A stretch of DNA of 64,000 bases, taken from assembly GCF_021655615.1 (NCBI RefSeq), contig NZ_AP025245.1, forward strand, positions 1,612,001-1,676,000. Reading direction: 5' to 3'. A model generated the notes under the pieces. The model was not told the DNA's origin. It did no database searches and saw only the letters and a list, made by a program, of their open reading frames with translations. Positions within the stretch are counted from its first letter, which is position 1; the number at the start of each line of letters is the position of its first letter. This DNA comes from Acidianus sp. HS-5 (lineage in GTDB: Archaea > Thermoproteota > Thermoprotei_A > Sulfolobales > Sulfolobaceae). This document shows, piece by piece, positions 46,066 to 55,424 of this stretch. The translations under genes and the position numbers were made by a program.

Positions 46066-47256
46066 GTTATCGTAAACTATTTTACCGTTACTTATTACCG
46101 CCTTCCTAGGTTTTATCTCAATCAGAACATCTTTAACGCTTTTACCTTCAAATATTACAAGGTTTGAGTTCATCCCTTCTTTTAATCCATAATTGCCTAT
46201 GTTTAAAGCCCTTGCCCCGTTATAAGTCATTAGCTTAAAAATTTCTCCAAAATATTGTGAAAAATACATGTAATCCCCTATCATTAAAGCAAAAGAAGCC
46301 TTCAACATATCTCCGTCGCCTATAGGATTTAAATGGTTTCGAATATCGTCATGACCTAAGGCAACGTTAACTCCGTTATAAATCATTTCCCTAACTCTCG
46401 GAATTCCCCTCCTTTTTGGATAGTCGTCAAAAGCTCCAGAACCTTCAAGCTCTGTTATTGGAGATACTATTGCACTCACTCCTGCTTCCTTCATCCACCT
46501 CATTAGTCTTAAAGCGTAATCCTCGTGATAAGAGTGCATCGCTAGGAGATGACTTAAAGCTACCTTATTAAGGTACTTCCTCCTTAAAGCTTCAGAAATT
46601 ATTACCCCACTAAACCTCGTGGTAGGGTCATCTGAATAGTCTGCGTGAAAGTCAATTAATAATTCCTCCTCCTTGGCTATATCAAAAATTTTCTTTACCA
46701 TCCTAATTCCGTCCTCTACTGAAGGTTGTAAATGAGGCTGACCGCCTATACCGTCAACTCCTAAATCTATAGCCTTCCATATCCTTTCCTCCACCTCGTC
46801 GTTAAAGTAGTCGTAACTTTGAATAAAGCCTATGATCTGGATAAATATCTTATCCTTAAATTCCTCTTTCACCTTCATTATGCTATTTAACCTTTCCCTC
46901 CACTTTTTGCCGTCTATCATTACGTGAGTCCTTACGTAAAGAGACCCAGATTTTATATAATACAAGACGGATTTTCGCATGAGAGAATATATTTCGTCTT
47001 CTGTTAAGTTTTCCTTGCATTCCATCAATGATTTTAAAGCCTCTTCAAATTTTGGAGTAGGAGCTTCCTTACAAAGATCTAAGAGGAAATTACTATCAAT
47101 ATGTGCATGAGCGTCGACCAGAGCAGGAGAAACTATTCTACCTTCTAGGTTTGTTCCTTCGCCCTCTATATTTTCTGCAATTTTTACTATTTTATCTCCA
47201 TTTATTTCAATATCTATTTTCTTACCTTCCAGAGTCCTTAGGTTTTTCAGTATCAT
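46045..47256 (-). CDS. Cytosine deaminase-like amidohydrolase (CodA/AtzC subgroup), paralogue 3
   Basis: A 403-residue amidohydrolase with DAHAHIDSNFLLD, LIDFHADYSDDPTTRFSG, ALSHLLAMHSYHEDYA and ALGHDDIRNHLNPIGDGDM in the CodA order. The segment DDIRNHLNPIG differs from the D-P-W-Y-P-x-G of true cytosine deaminase, suggesting another ring substrate. Its ATG overlaps the FAD-oxidase stop by one base, making it the last gene of the 46.0-50.6 kb operon. Confidence 0.82.
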   Translation of the reverse strand: MILKNLRTLEGKKIDIEINGDKIVKIAENIEGEGTNLEGRIVSPALVDAHAHIDSNFLLDLCKEAPTPKFEEALKSLMECKENLTEDEIYSLMRKSVLYYIKSGSLYVRTHVMIDGKKWRERLNSIMKVKEEFKDKIFIQIIGFIQSYDYFNDEVEERIWKAIDLGVDGIGGQPHLQPSVEDGIRMVKKIFDIAKEEELLIDFHADYSDDPTTRFSGVIISEALRRKYLNKVALSHLLAMHSYHEDYALRLMRWMKEAGVSAIVSPITELEGSGAFDDYPKRRGIPRVREMIYNGVNVALGHDDIRNHLNPIGDGDMLKASFALMIGDYMYFSQYFGEIFKLMTYNGARALNIGNYGLKEGMNSNLVIFEGKSVKDVLIEIKPRKAVISNGKIVYDNSESVSV

Positions 47257-48389
47257 TAAAACACCAGCTTACCGGGGTTAAGTAAGTCTTCTTCATCAAC
47301 CTTCCTTTTGAACTCTATCATCTTCTTTAACCTATATTCATCAACTCTATCATTAACTTTATATGAATGGAGATTGAAAGTATAACCTTCAATTTCCGGA
47401 AGTTTATCATAGTCTAAAAAATAGGTATGAGAGAATAATTTTCCTCTGGACCTGGATAATTCACAGGATATCATCGCATTAGCTCCTTCCACGCTGTTTA
47501 GCTTTTCTAAAGGAATATCCAGCGAATTGTAGCTCACCTTAGTTTTATTCACTGCAGTAAAATACGTTCCTGCAAAGGTGGTTATTAAATCCTTTAGAGA
47601 AGCTTCTTCTCCTTCACCGTAAATTCCAGCTATTACGTTCCAGTTACTCCATTTTCTTTCAGGCTCTATTAATTCAGCCATGGGCTTATTCCTTATGCTT
47701 ATGAATTCCGCACCGTCCAAAATATTTAAAGAGAAGTCCATTGCTTCATTTAAAGACCTGAAAGATCTTCTGATCACCTTAACCTTACCTTCCCTCTTTA
47801 CAGTCCTCATTTTTATTTTAGTTACAATACCTGTAGTTCCAGCAGACTGCACAACTGAACGAACTTCATTCCCACTGAGAGAGAAGAACCCTTTAGGAGT
47901 GTAAACCTCGACTTCCTCAACGTTATCCCAAACAGCGCCGTTTCTTAACGATCCGAAACCTAAAGATCCACCTGCAACATAACCTCCTATAGTAGCCATA
48001 TAAAAACTTGTAGGAATTGTTGGTAAATCTTCTATTCCTACTTCATTAAATTCACTGCCAGGCCGGGTTACTAAATAACCTCCCTTTCTCTCAAATCCCT
48101 TAAAATTGGTTATATCCACCACGACAGTACCTTCCTTTATGGGGATTGTTTCACCTAGAGTATTACTTCCTGCCCCTCTTACGATTATTGGGAAATGGTA
48201 TTCCTTGACGAGTTCCATTAATGCTCTTATTTCCTCTTCATCCTTTACTTTAATTACTGCCTTAGGACTTTTCCTTATTGAAGATAAAGTAGGAGATAAA
48301 TATCCGTAATCTATTGAATATTTTTCTAAAATCTCTTTATCGGAATATACTTCAAAGTATCTAGATAAAATTTTCTCCACTTCTAACAT
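47256..48389 (-). CDS. FAD-linked oxidase (GlcD/vanillyl-alcohol oxidase fold)
   Basis: A 377-residue flavoprotein of the PCMH type. SPKAVIKVKDEEEIRALMEL and FPIIVRGAGSNTLGETIPIK bind the FAD pyrophosphate; TSFYMATIGGYVAGGSLGFG is the conserved glycine-rich loop, and the C-terminal DEEDLLNPGK is the family end motif. Relatives oxidise 2-hydroxy acids, aldonolactones or phenolic alcohols. It is shorter than GlcD (about 460). In an operon with a hydantoinase and a deaminase it may oxidise a ring-derived intermediate; it is not the FAD subunit type (CoxM) expected for the molybdenum hydroxylase. Confidence 0.8.
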   Translation of the reverse strand: MLEVEKILSRYFEVYSDKEILEKYSIDYGYLSPTLSSIRKSPKAVIKVKDEEEIRALMELVKEYHFPIIVRGAGSNTLGETIPIKEGTVVVDITNFKGFERKGGYLVTRPGSEFNEVGIEDLPTIPTSFYMATIGGYVAGGSLGFGSLRNGAVWDNVEEVEVYTPKGFFSLSGNEVRSVVQSAGTTGIVTKIKMRTVKREGKVKVIRRSFRSLNEAMDFSLNILDGAEFISIRNKPMAELIEPERKWSNWNVIAGIYGEGEEASLKDLITTFAGTYFTAVNKTKVSYNSLDIPLEKLNSVEGANAMISCELSRSRGKLFSHTYFLDYDKLPEIEGYTFNLHSYKVNDRVDEYRLKKMIEFKRKVDEEDLLNPGKLVF

Positions 48390-48422
48390 ACATTAATTTA
48401 TTATTGAAACTTTTTATAAACT

Positions 48423-49667
48423 TTACTTAACCAGCTCTCCCTTGAATGAGTCTTCCTTAATTTCCTCATCTTCAATTACTATTTTACCGTTAATTATTAC
48501 AGTCTCCGGCTTACCTATAACTTCATATCCTTCATACGGAGTCCAATCTGCCATGTGAGTGGTATTGATAGAAATCCTCCACTTCTTTTCTTGATTATAA
48601 ATAACTAGGTCGGCATCATAACCTTCCTCTATTTTACCTTTATTTAAACCGTTAAGCTTTCCAGGATTTTCGCTCAGTAACTTAACTGCAAGGCTTAAAG
48701 GAAGTCCTCTTTTTATGAATTCAGTTATTATCATGGGAACTCTAAGCTCCACTCCTGGAAGACCAGGAACTAAGTCGGGAAATTCTTTATGCTCTTCTTT
48801 AACCTCCTTATCAAACCAGTTATGGTCTGTAGCTATCATGAATACTTTATTTATCCTACTCCATAATTCTTCGGGATCCCTAACAGGAGGAGATGTAACG
48901 AATAAATAAGAATCCTTCCTATCGTAAACTTCCTTGCTTAATATTAGATGGTGAAGAACTACCTCTCCTAACAGTTTCCCTTCAATTAAGTCTAAAGTCT
49001 TACCGCAACTTATGTGAGCTATAACTCCTTTATCCACAATAGCCCTAGCCCTTAATACTGCAGATAGCTCACTTTCTTCCGGCCTTGTTAATAAGTGTAA
49101 TTTAGGTTCTCCTCTTTTTCCTTCAGATAATGATTTTATCAACTCCTCGTCTTCTGCATGAACCATTATATATCCATTAAACTTCTTAACCAGATCGTTT
49201 ATCCTTGATAACCCAATAAGTGAGCTTTTAATTCCGGCATACTCTATCATCATGAATTTTACTGATCTAAATCCTTGTCTCAACGCATTAACCAGGTTTT
49301 CAGTAATGTCGTTAGCAAATATATGGAAGGAGTAATTTACAAATGAGTCTTTAAATTGTTCTATCCTCTCCTCCATGTTCGGTGATCTGTCAGAAAACGC
49401 AAAGTCTATTACTGTAGTAGTCCCTCCAAGTGCTGCTGCTATAGTACTTTTCCTAACAGTATCCGAAGTGGGGACTTTTAAATATCTTTTAAAAATGTGA
49501 ACGTGATTATCTATTCCTCCTGGTAATAATAACCTACCTTTACCGTTTATTACTTCGTCGTTTTCTTCAATATTTTTACTTACCTTAACTATTTTACCTC
49601 CTTCGATTTTAACGTCTCCTTCAATAATTCCGTTTTCCGTTATTATCTTAACTTCCTTTATTATCAT
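48423..49667 (-). CDS. Dihydropyrimidinase/hydantoinase/allantoinase-type cyclic amidohydrolase, paralogue 2
   Basis: A 414-residue amidohydrolase with GGIDNHVHIFKRYL (first His pair), the carboxylated lysine in GFRSVKFMMIEYAG, GYIMVHAEDEEL, GVIAHISCGKTL and MIATDHNWFDKEV with the catalytic Asp followed by His-Asn. It is homologous to the enzyme at 41.9 kb but differs around the substrate loop. Its ATG overlaps the Rieske oxygenase stop by four bases; 33 bp separate its stop from the FAD oxidase gene. Candidate substrates are allantoin or N-alkyl hydantoins. Confidence 0.84.
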   Translation of the reverse strand: MIIKEVKIITENGIIEGDVKIEGGKIVKVSKNIEENDEVINGKGRLLLPGGIDNHVHIFKRYLKVPTSDTVRKSTIAAALGGTTTVIDFAFSDRSPNMEERIEQFKDSFVNYSFHIFANDITENLVNALRQGFRSVKFMMIEYAGIKSSLIGLSRINDLVKKFNGYIMVHAEDEELIKSLSEGKRGEPKLHLLTRPEESELSAVLRARAIVDKGVIAHISCGKTLDLIEGKLLGEVVLHHLILSKEVYDRKDSYLFVTSPPVRDPEELWSRINKVFMIATDHNWFDKEVKEEHKEFPDLVPGLPGVELRVPMIITEFIKRGLPLSLAVKLLSENPGKLNGLNKGKIEEGYDADLVIYNQEKKWRISINTTHMADWTPYEGYEVIGKPETVIINGKIVIEDEEIKEDSFKGELVK

Positions 49668-50604
49668 ACAAGACCCAACTCCTTTATTTCCCCTACAGCC
49701 CTCCTTAGGTAATGCCTATAAAGTATCGAAGCCTTATCGGCTTTAACGTGAATCTCCTTCTTTAGATCAAGGTAATACTCATAAGGCTGTGTTTCAAGAA
49801 TCTCCTTATCCTGTAATATTATTTCATCCTCAAATTTCCTAATCTTTTCCTCACTTACGTCAAATGCATAATTCATGAAAATCCATGCGAAAACTACGCT
49901 TTTATCTTTACTCTCTGGCTTTATTGTAAATATCATTGAAAATACCCTCTCTTTATCCTCCTTTAAAAATACAGGAATAAAGGCCTCAATACTTTATACG
50001 TGTATGCGAAATATCTTCCCTCTCCTATTCCATCAGGATTGGGTTGCCATATTGAAATGTTTTCAGCTATTACACCGTCCTCTGTAAGCGTCGCTTCATA
50101 TTCCGGGATTTTAGGATAAGAAGGACTTCCTAAATACCCTTCGTGAACGTAAGGGAAATGAGAGACGTCAAGGAGATTTTCCAATACTCTGAAAGGGTTT
50201 GCGTTAATATAATAAGGCCCGCACTTGATTTTCCTAAAGCTATCATCATTCCACTCCTTAATATACGGTATATCTTGCCTAGGTTCTTTAATCGAAACCC
50301 ATATAATTCCATATTTCTCCTTTACATAATATTTTTCCAGAGATACGTTAATTTTACTACCTATCGAAGGCACATAAGTTAGCTTACCGTTTAGGTTATA
50401 CCTCCATCCGTGATAAGGACATTGAATTTCATCACCTAGTATTTTACCCTTAGAAAGTTTTGCTAACCTATGAGGGCATCTATTACTTAGAGCTACTATC
50501 TTTCCTTCTCTCTTTATAATTAGGATATCCTTACCTAGAAGATTCGTGTCATAAATTTCTTTTGCTTCGTCTGAAAAAGCTATAGGTAACCATTCGTTAT
50601 ACAT
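49664..50604 (-). pseudogene. Rieske non-haem iron oxygenase, split by one frameshift
   Basis: The 213-codon first part holds the Rieske cluster motif C-P-H-x17-C-P-Y-H in SNRCPHRLAKLSKGKILGD and IQCPYHGWRYN, then the mononuclear iron ligands in NLLDVSHFPYVHEGYLG. It stops at 49963 after VLRPLF. Adding one base in the TATTCC region lets the frame run on through FLKEDKERVFSMIFTIKPES into the 90-codon second part, with the usual C-terminal FEDEIILQDKEILETQPYEY. A rejoined protein of about 313 residues is a complete oxygenase, of the kind that demethylates or hydroxylates ring compounds. No reductase partner is nearby. It heads the operon that ends at 46.0 kb. Confidence 0.75.
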
Positions 50605-50725
50605 AATAAAATGAACGAGTTAAATTTTAAAAATATGGCGGTTTAGTCCTCTGAAAAATTTTTAGTATAGAAGAAAAGATTTATCATTCTAAACTCCTGG
50701 GCAATAAAGTATAAATCTTTGTTGG

Positions 50726-50740
50726 ATAAAAAGTTTTTAT
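50726..50740 (+). promoter_or_regulatory. AAAAAGTTTTTAT inverted-repeat box, with a partial second copy at 50799-50815
   Basis: ATAAAAA-G-TTTTTAT is a perfect 7-bp inverted repeat. A related TAAAAAAGTTTTCATTA follows 73 bp later. Both lie well upstream of the permease TATA box, so they are more likely regulator sites or promoters of another transcript than the permease core promoter. Confidence 0.35.
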
Positions 50741-50903
50741 TAATCTTGGAAATTATTGTTTAAAAATGATTATCATTATTAAGGAAACATTTGTTATGTA
50801 AAAAAGTTTTCATTAAAATGACTGTACTACTAACGATTTATATGAACAATATTTAATAGTAAATCCATTTAGATATATAATTTTAAGTAATATCCGTGAA
50901 ATA

Positions 50904-50913
50904 CTTATAAATA
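50904..50913 (+). promoter_or_regulatory. TATA box of the APC permease gene
   Basis: ACTTATAAAT is centred about 32 bp before the preferred ATG at 50941, predicting transcription starting around 50934. Confidence 0.45.
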
Positions 50914-50940
50914 AATCTAGCTATCACTTCATTGATTAAA

Positions 50941-52440
50941 ATGAGTAAAACACTCTTCGTTAGAGAAAGCTCTGGATTAAAAAGGGAAGTTTCAGCATTA
51001 GATGCAATAATGTTAAACTTAGGAAACATGTCAGCAGGTGCAGCACTATTTACCGGCATAAGTCCTTACATATCCCAAGGAGGAGTAATATGGATTGCTG
51101 CGATAATAGGATTAATCTTAACAATACCTCAAGCACTAATGTACACTCTTCTGTCTTATAGAATACCTAGGACTGGAGGAGACTACGTTTGGATCTCAAG
51201 AATGCTTAATGGACCTCTAGGAGTTGTGATGGCTTTTGCATTAATGATAGAATCTACTGCATTCTTTGCACTAGTAGCTTTCTTCTTCTCTTCAGCTGTA
51301 GGAAGTGTTTTATGTACTATAGGTAAAGTAGACGGGATATCCAGCTTAGTCTCACTTTCTTCTACGCTTCAATTACCAGTATACTCTTACCTACTGGGTG
51401 CAGTGCTTTTTGGCGTAATAATTGCATTAAACATTTTCAAAGCAAAATGGGGTTATACAATAGTTACAGTCTCTGGATTAGTGGCACTTGCAGGTACTGT
51501 AATTGCGATGGGAGTTATTGCAGCAAATTTGGGAGACTTTACTAAAGCAATAACTCCTTACTTAAGTGCTGAAAGTATATCTCCTCCTTCTAGTTACTCC
51601 GTTGCACCTTTCAGCTGGTCAGCAACTTTTGCAATTTTGCCTTTGCTTGCAGTATTCACTTACCCTTGGATGCAGGCAGTTCCTGCGGTTGCCGCCGAAT
51701 TGAAGAAAGAGAAATATGTAGCTTATGGCATATTCGGTCCTTTAATACTTACTGGCTTGCTTGTTACAGTAGGTTTCCTATTGCTTTATCTGGGAGGAGG
51801 TTATGCATTAACTACTTATGAGTTCACGAATAACGGTTTCGTTTACACTTTCTGGACTGTGGCAATGGGATTAACGTCGAACCAAGTATTACAGTGGATA
51901 ATAGGGATAGGACTATTAGTGTGGGAATTTGCAATACTAGCTTATGGAGTAATAGTTTTTGCTAGATATATATTCGCAATGGCTTTCGATAGAGTATTTC
52001 CTGAAATATTTACAAGACTGAATAAACAAGGCTCTCCAGTGTTTACTCACCTCTTCGATTTAGTATTAACTCTGGGCTTTTTAGTTGCACCAATAATTTC
52101 ATCATCAGGAGCAAGCGCACTTTACGGTGCAATAGTTATAGGTATGATATATTTCTTAGTAGTGAGTATTACTGGAATAATTCACGGTTTAAAAGAAATG
52201 AAAGCCTTAGTACCGATTGCAGGATTCTCAGCCGGTTATTTTATCTTCCTAACTTATGAAGCAGTGACTAATCCGGCATTCAGCTTCGTAACTTCCAGCG
52301 GTGCAGTAAATCCAATAACATTAGCATTTGTAATAGGATCTTTTGTAGTTGGAGGAATAATATATACCATTGCATGGTACACAAATAAAAATAAAGGTAT
52401 AGATATGTCCTTGGTTTATAAGGAAATACCGCCAGATTAA
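50941..52440 (+). CDS. APC-family amino acid or amine permease (RESSGL subgroup)
   Basis: About 499 residues from ATG 50941; a TTG at 50932 would add MIK. It starts MSKTLFVRESSGLKREVSAL and ends NKNKGIDMSLVYKEIPPD, both ends shared with the permease at 37.3 kb and the latter with the remnant at 31.8 kb. The loop YRIPRTGGDYVWISRML (P-R-x-G-G-D-Y) is the family signature; about 12-14 helices follow. It is monocistronic, divergent from the Rieske/hydantoinase operon, so it may import the substrate of that operon (inference). Confidence 0.86.
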   Translation: MSKTLFVRESSGLKREVSALDAIMLNLGNMSAGAALFTGISPYISQGGVIWIAAIIGLILTIPQALMYTLLSYRIPRTGGDYVWISRMLNGPLGVVMAFALMIESTAFFALVAFFFSSAVGSVLCTIGKVDGISSLVSLSSTLQLPVYSYLLGAVLFGVIIALNIFKAKWGYTIVTVSGLVALAGTVIAMGVIAANLGDFTKAITPYLSAESISPPSSYSVAPFSWSATFAILPLLAVFTYPWMQAVPAVAAELKKEKYVAYGIFGPLILTGLLVTVGFLLLYLGGGYALTTYEFTNNGFVYTFWTVAMGLTSNQVLQWIIGIGLLVWEFAILAYGVIVFARYIFAMAFDRVFPEIFTRLNKQGSPVFTHLFDLVLTLGFLVAPIISSSGASALYGAIVIGMIYFLVVSITGIIHGLKEMKALVPIAGFSAGYFIFLTYEAVTNPAFSFVTSSGAVNPITLAFVIGSFVVGGIIYTIAWYTNKNKGIDMSLVYKEIPPD

Positions 52441-52587
52441 GTCTTTTAGCCTAAAAGTTGGAAAACATACAACGTTAAAAACTATTAATCAAAGAAACGT
52501 AATATATATTATTCTTTTATTTTTTCCTTGATATTTCTCACAAATATTAACATAAAGATTTAAGTATAAGTTATTGAAAGTATTCAT

Positions 52588-53559
52588 ATGGGATTATTTT
52601 CGTTCGGTAAAAAGTCTACTACACACAGAAATCAAGTAAAGATCTTATTTACTTCCGATCTCCACGGGTCTAACGTTGCGTTTAAGAAATTCCTCAATGC
52701 AGGAAAGATGTACAAAACCGACGTGCTGATAATAGGAGGTGACCTTGCAGGAAAAATGCTAATACCGATAGTTGATCTTGGAAGCGGAAAGTTTGATGTG
52801 CAAGGAGAGATAGTTGGCAAAGAAGGTTTACAAGAAGTTGAGAATAGCTTAGCAAACAAGGGAATATACTATGGTGTTATGGATAAGAAGGAGTTTGACG
52901 AAGTTCAAGAGGATAAGAGAAAACAAGATGAAATATTTAAACAAGCAATGGTTGAAAGAGTGAAGGAATGGGTAAATATTGCAGAAGAAAGACTAAAGGA
53001 TACCGGAATACCGCTTTACGTTAATTTAGGTAATGATGATCCTGAGTATTTATTTGAAGTACTGAAGCAGAGTGACGTGATTAAAATAACTGAAGGAGAA
53101 GTTGCTGATATTAAAGGTTACGAAATGCTGACCTACGGTTACGTTAATCCTACTCCTTGGAATACTCCAAGAGAAAAAAAGGAGGAAGAGCTATACAGAG
53201 ATTTAAAGAGCTATTTAGAAAAAGCTAATCCAGATAAAACAATAATAAACTTCCACGCTCCACCTTACGGAACAAACCTGGATAACGCTCCACTTTTAGA
53301 TAAGACTTTGAAACCAGTAGTTAAAGGTGGTGAATTAGTATTTACTCATGTAGGTTCAACTTCAATAAGGAAACTAATAGAAGAATTTAATCCTTTACTT
53401 GGACTCCACGGGCACATTCATGAATCTAGAGCTTTTGATAAGATAGGGAAAACAATAATACTGAACCCAGGAAGTGAATTTAGTGAAGGAGTACTCCACG
53501 CAGCTTACATTGTATTAGAAGACGGGAGAGTTAAAGCTCATCAATTCATAATAGGATAA
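52588..53559 (+). CDS. Calcineurin-like metallophosphoesterase
   Basis: A 323-residue binuclear phosphoesterase. All five blocks are present: LFTSDLHGSNVAF (D-x-H), VLIIGGDLAGK (G-D), YVNLGNDDPEYL (G-N-D, here followed by Asp rather than His), INFHAPPYGT (H) and LLGLHGHIHESRA (G-H-x-H). The GND-D variant occurs in several archaeal members. The substrate could be a phosphodiester or a cyclic nucleotide; I cannot tell. A GATTTAAGTA element at about 52558-52567 gives a leaderless start at ATG 52588. Confidence 0.84.
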   Translation: MGLFSFGKKSTTHRNQVKILFTSDLHGSNVAFKKFLNAGKMYKTDVLIIGGDLAGKMLIPIVDLGSGKFDVQGEIVGKEGLQEVENSLANKGIYYGVMDKKEFDEVQEDKRKQDEIFKQAMVERVKEWVNIAEERLKDTGIPLYVNLGNDDPEYLFEVLKQSDVIKITEGEVADIKGYEMLTYGYVNPTPWNTPREKKEEELYRDLKSYLEKANPDKTIINFHAPPYGTNLDNAPLLDKTLKPVVKGGELVFTHVGSTSIRKLIEEFNPLLGLHGHIHESRAFDKIGKTIILNPGSEFSEGVLHAAYIVLEDGRVKAHQFIIG

Positions 53560-53576
53560 ACTACCTTTTATACTCA

Positions 53577-53804
53577 TTATTTTCCCTTTTTTAACATAAC
53601 TTCCTTCTCCAATTCTTTCTCTATCTCATTAAGATATTCATCTATGAACCTACCTTCATCGTCTATAATATTAACTCTCCAAGGGTCTATTACTCCTTTC
53701 TTCATCAGCATTTTTATTTCCTTGAATATTTCTTGGGCCTTAAAATTAACCTCCTTGTATTCCTCCAATAACAAAATTAACTTTTGGTTTAAATCGTCTT
53801 CCAT
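53577..53804 (-). CDS. Small helical protein of unknown function
   Basis: A 75-residue acidic and basic helical protein: MEDDLNQKLILLLEEYKEVN, KAQEIFKEIKMLMKKGVIDP, RVNIIDDEGRFIDEYLNEIE. The pattern suggests a coiled coil split by a short turn at DPWRVN. It is convergent with the phosphoesterase gene. Unrecognised. Confidence 0.55.
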   Translation of the reverse strand: MEDDLNQKLILLLEEYKEVNFKAQEIFKEIKMLMKKGVIDPWRVNIIDDEGRFIDEYLNEIEKELEKEVMLKKGK

Positions 53805-54155
53805 ATTTATATGTAATAACTAAGAGCTTATAAATATTTAACTTAGAAAATTGGAATATACAGAGATAAAATAATTATAAATCAATTTAATAGACTTTAG
53901 TATCATCAACTTTCACGATACTTTTAACCTGTGATAGTATTTCCTTACCATTTTACGCTAGGATATATGTCTTAATCCTAGGTACGTCACTTTCATGAGT
54001 GAAAATAGTTAGGAATATTTTATAGCAATTTCCCAAAAGTTTCGGTGAAAATGAGGTGAATACATTCAATCTCTCTAATAAAATACAAAGTTATTAAATA
54101 GATAATAATAGTTAATATCTTGTTATGGAGTTTTTATGTAGAAGACGATAAAAAG
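53805..54155. other. Decayed or intergenic DNA
   Basis: On the minus strand, 53893 to about 54060 reads NVFTSFSPKLLGNCYKIFLT and then ESDVPRIKTYILA, a stop, GKEILSQVKSIVKVDDTKVY and a stop. This looks like the end of a lost soluble protein with one nonsense codon. No name can be given. Confidence 0.3.
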
Positions 54156-54188
54156 TTGTACTTAAATTATTATAAATGTAGTACAACA
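54156..54188. repeat. Inverted repeat GTTGTACT/AGTACAAC around the TATA region of a dead ATPase
   Basis: The arms (54156-54163 and 54181-54188) match perfectly and flank 17 bp of TATA-like sequence. They sit immediately before the first codons of the decayed ATPase, comparable to the repeats at the other two ATPase genes. Confidence 0.5.
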
Positions 54189-55424
54189 ATTTATCGATAG
54201 AAATAGGGAGTTAAAATTCCTAGAAGTATAAAGAAGACAATGCACAATTAATAATTATTTACGGTAAGAGAAGGATAGGGAAGACTGAGTTAATAAAGCA
54301 ATTCATAAGAGACAAAAAGGCGATCTACCATTTATGCACTTCTGATGGAGTTTTAAATAACATGAATTCACCAAAGGAGAAATTTGCAAAATTTACTGGA
54401 AAAACTTTAGATCGCTTAACGTTAACTTAGATGAGCTGTTAATTTATTTTGGTGAAGAAGTTAATGAGAGAGTAATCCTTGCACTGGACGAGTTCCAGTA
54501 TTTAATGGAGAGCAATAAGAGTGTACTTTTGCTTGTCCAGAAGCCAGGAACCAGAAGCTAAAGGATACTGGCTCCAGCATTGGTATGATGGAGAACGAAG
54601 TATTATCCAAGAAGTCCCCTCTTTATGGTAGAACCAAGAGCTGGAAGGTTACCCAAATTCCTTTTCCTTACCTTTCTCAATTCTCTCCTGAAAAGGGAAT
54701 AGAAGATTTAATTATGGAGTATAGTAGGGAGAGTCCCATTTTATATTCTTCAGCTAGAGAAAAGCAAGAGTGTTGAGGAGAATATAAGAGAAAAATATTG
54801 AGGAAGGAAAACATGCTTTACGACGAACCGATCTTCCTTCTAAAGAGTTTAGGGAACAGAGGGTTTACATGAGTATATTAAGGGCTATTTCTCAAGGGTA
54901 TAATACAATTTCAAAAATATCAGAGGTAACAAGAATTGATAAAGGCAACTTGACAAGCTATTTAGACAGACTGGAGAGAACGAAATAATAAAAAGAGTAA
55001 TTCCTTACGGCATGAAGAGGGGGTGATATGAAATTAAAGATGATTTCTTCGACTCTTGGTTTAAATTCGTTTACAGTAATTTGAGTGACCTTGAGATAGA
55101 TAATGTGGAAGAAGCGATGAATAGGATAAATTTAGATAGTATTATTCGTTTAAATTTGAGAAGCTTATGAGAGAACTTATTAAAGAGAAAATTCTTGTTG
55201 ATCTTCCATTTAACTATGTAGGGAAATACGTCCACAAGGGAGAGGAAGTTAATATAATTGCTGAAGGTGACGATGTAATATTCTTAGGAGAAGTAAAGTG
55301 GTCTAATAACGTTGATGCTAATGAACTTGTTGTAAAAATGAGGAGGATAATGGCTAAAATAAATGATAAGGGCAAGAAAGAGTATTATGGAGCGTTTGCA
55401 AAGTCTTTCAGGAGATGCGAATGA
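54189..55424 (+). pseudogene. Decayed archaeal AAA+ ATPase (COG1672/DUF234 type)
   Basis: The blocks of one ATPase appear in order but in several frames: QFIDRNRELKFLE, then Walker A region IIIYGKRRIGKTELIKQFI, IYHLCTSDGVLN, Walker B region RVILALDEFQYLMES, the winged-helix part MSILRAISQGYNTISKISEV, and the C-terminal DUF234-type nuclease-like tail AEGDDVIFLGEVKWSNN (55167-55424 still open). At least five frameshifts or stops lie between. The Walker motifs and E-V-K motif were functional once. The open frames inside (54585-54776 and 55167-55424) are fragments. Confidence 0.72.

Noticed and set aside
55167..55424. Independent 85-residue nuclease-like gene
   Set aside because: It is the C-terminal tail of the decayed ATPase; Walker A, Walker B and winged-helix pieces precede it in order.
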